This document shows, piece by piece, positions 13,306-14,293 of a stretch of 14,293 nucleotides of DNA. The stretch is taken from positions 1-14,293 of the forward strand of contig CAMYZK010000027.1 of the NCBI GenBank assembly GCA_947303825.1, read 5' to 3'. Position 1 is the stretch's first letter. Each line of letters begins with the position of its first letter. Origin of the DNA: an uncultured Prevotella sp. Lineage in GTDB: Bacteria; Bacteroidota; Bacteroidia; Bacteroidales; Bacteroidaceae. Position numbers and translations under genes: made by a program. Below the pieces are notes generated by a model that was given only the letters and a program-made list of their open reading frames with translations, had not been told where the DNA came from and made no database searches.

Positions 13306-14293
13306 CTAGAACTGGTTTTCCACTATGTCGGTCAGCACATCACCCATCTTCAATCCGGCAGCCTTCACCTGCTGAGGTATGAAGCTTGTTGCCGTCATTC
13401 CTGGGGTAGTATTTATCTCCAGCATGGAAATATCCCGTTTGGGCGAAATAATATAGTCTATGCGTATGATGCCGTTGCAGTGCAGTATGTCGTAAATGGC
13501 CGAAGTCAGCTTCTGTGCCCTTTCCGACAGCTCTGCCGATATTCTGGCAGGTGTTATCTCCTCCACCTGTCCGTTGTACTTGGCATCGTAGTCGAAGAAT
13601 TCATTCTTCGTCACTACCTCTGTCACCGGAAACACCACCTCCTTCTGCTTTGTCTTGTAGCATCCCACGGTAATCTCCGTTCCTTCGAGAAACGACTCAA
13701 TCATCACCTCATCGCTTTCCATCATAGCCACTCGCAGGGCTGCTGCCAGCTGGTCGGGCTCTTTCACCTTCGACACACCGAAGCTGGAGCCGTCGTTAGC
13801 AGGTTTCACGAAACAGGGCATCCCCACGGTGTCGGCAATCTTCTGCTCGTCGAGCTGCCTCTCCTGGCCCCGTCGCACCAGCACACTCTCTGCCACTCTC
13901 ACCCCATATCCCTTCAGATATTGGTTAAGGACGAACTTGTCAAAAGTCATAGCCTCCACCAGCACGTTGCTCGTTGAATAGGGAATGTGCAGCAGTTCGA
14001 AATACCCTTGCAGTATACCGTTTTCTCCCGGTGTGCCGTGGATGGTGATATAGGCATAGTCGAAATGGCGTGTCTTGTTTCCCTCACGGAAGGAGAAGTC
14101 GTGCATCTTCACTCTCGATGTTGTACCGTCGGACAGGTCTACCCTCCAGTCGGTACCTTTCATCTCTACTATATAGACATTGTATCTTTCTTTGTCGAAG
14201 AAGGAGTAGAGTCCTTGTGCTGACCTGAGCGAGACGTCATGCTCGCTGCTGTCGCCACCGCATACGATGGCTATGGTGCGTTTTTGCTGCTTC
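13306..14293 (-). CDS. ddl: D-alanine--D-alanine ligase, 5' end beyond the window
   Basis: The minus-strand frame stays open to the window edge; 328 residues are visible and probably only a few N-terminal ones are missing. The enzyme joins two D-alanines with ATP for peptidoglycan precursors, in the cytoplasm. Landmarks in order: IAIVCGGDSSEHDVSLRSA (N-terminal substrate loop with the catalytic Glu), HGTPGENGILQGYFELLHIPY, CFVKPANDGSSFGVSKV (ATP-grasp lysine and glycine-serine loop), FFDYDAKYNGQVEE, IIRIDYII and EINTTPGMTATSFIPQQ (metal-binding Asp, Glu and Asn). All expected catalytic segments are present. An ATG at 14161-14163 lies inside the conserved N-terminal domain and is not the true start. 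It heads, or lies upstream in, a tight run with the acyltransferase and NigD-like genes. Confidence 0.97.
   Translation of the reverse strand, partial: KQQKRTIAIVCGGDSSEHDVSLRSAQGLYSFFDKERYNVYIVEMKGTDWRVDLSDGTTSRVKMHDFSFREGNKTRHFDYAYITIHGTPGENGILQGYFELLHIPYSTSNVLVEAMTFDKFVLNQYLKGYGVRVAESVLVRRGQERQLDEQKIADTVGMPCFVKPANDGSSFGVSKVKEPDQLAAALRVAMMESDEVMIESFLEGTEITVGCYKTKQKEVVFPVTEVVTKNEFFDYDAKYNGQVEEITPARISAELSERAQKLTSAIYDILHCNGIIRIDYIISPKRDISMLEINTTPGMTATSFIPQQVKAAGLKMGDVLTDIVENQF

Noticed and set aside
12041..13309. Long plus-strand open frame (422 codons) opposite the acyltransferase
   Set aside because: It is antisense to a gene with clear acyltransferase motifs, its translation is a Leu/His/Val-rich mix without domains, and it runs across the boundary of two minus-strand genes.
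13264..13977. Plus-strand open frame opposite ddl
   Set aside because: Shadow of the ddl coding strand; Ddl motifs are complete on the minus strand and the shadow has no recognisable features.
1..14293. CRISPR array, insertion sequence, tRNA or prophage signals
   Set aside because: No regularly spaced repeats, transposase motifs, tRNA-like folds or phage genes were seen on either strand.

Overview
The window looks like chromosomal DNA from a member of the Bacteroidota, most likely Prevotella or a close relative. Three things point there. Promoters match the Bacteroidota -7 consensus TAnnTTTG (before the aminotransferase, exbB, porT and the ferredoxin). Most starts are preceded by A/T-rich leaders without a strong Shine-Dalgarno. 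The gene set is typical of the phylum: a PorT-like type IX secretion protein, an ExbB-ExbD-ExbD-TonB cluster with a PstS-like lipoprotein, and a NigD-like lipoprotein. No genus-specific marker was tested.

Layout. (1) 1-2816, plus strand: two poorly characterised genes. The first is cut by the window edge; it carries three Cys/His knuckle cassettes, and the third seems to be split by half of a formylglycine-generating-enzyme-like (FGE/SUMF1) domain. The second is a secreted YD-repeat-like protein. (2) 2846-4112: a promoter and a class I/II PLP aminotransferase. (3) 4124-10244: a promoter region, then a six-gene run exbB, exbD1, exbD2, tonB, PstS-like lipoprotein and TPR protein. It ends in two near-identical intrinsic terminators 50 bp apart. 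This is the energising complex for TonB-dependent outer-membrane transport, with two accessory periplasmic proteins. (4) 10268-10618: a 56-residue two-[4Fe-4S] ferredoxin on the minus strand, divergent from porT; their promoters share about 180 bp that include a perfect 12-bp tandem repeat. (5) 10618-11364: porT, on the plus strand. (6) 11392-14293, minus strand: a tightly packed set read from the right edge inward, made of ddl (5' end cut), an acyltransferase and a NigD-like lipoprotein. The gaps are 5 and 16 bp, so co-transcription is likely.

How they fit together. Most of the window concerns the envelope: proton-motive-force transduction to the outer membrane (ExbBD/TonB), type IX secretion (PorT), peptidoglycan precursor synthesis (Ddl), phospholipid acylation and surface lipoproteins. 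The most unusual items are the composite first gene, the enlarged ExbD paralogs with their PstS-like and TPR partners, the duplicated terminator with a compensatory base-pair change, and the tandem repeat over the porT -33 position. No tRNA, rRNA, CRISPR array, insertion sequence or phage gene was seen. I did not find a clearly new defence or mobile system.
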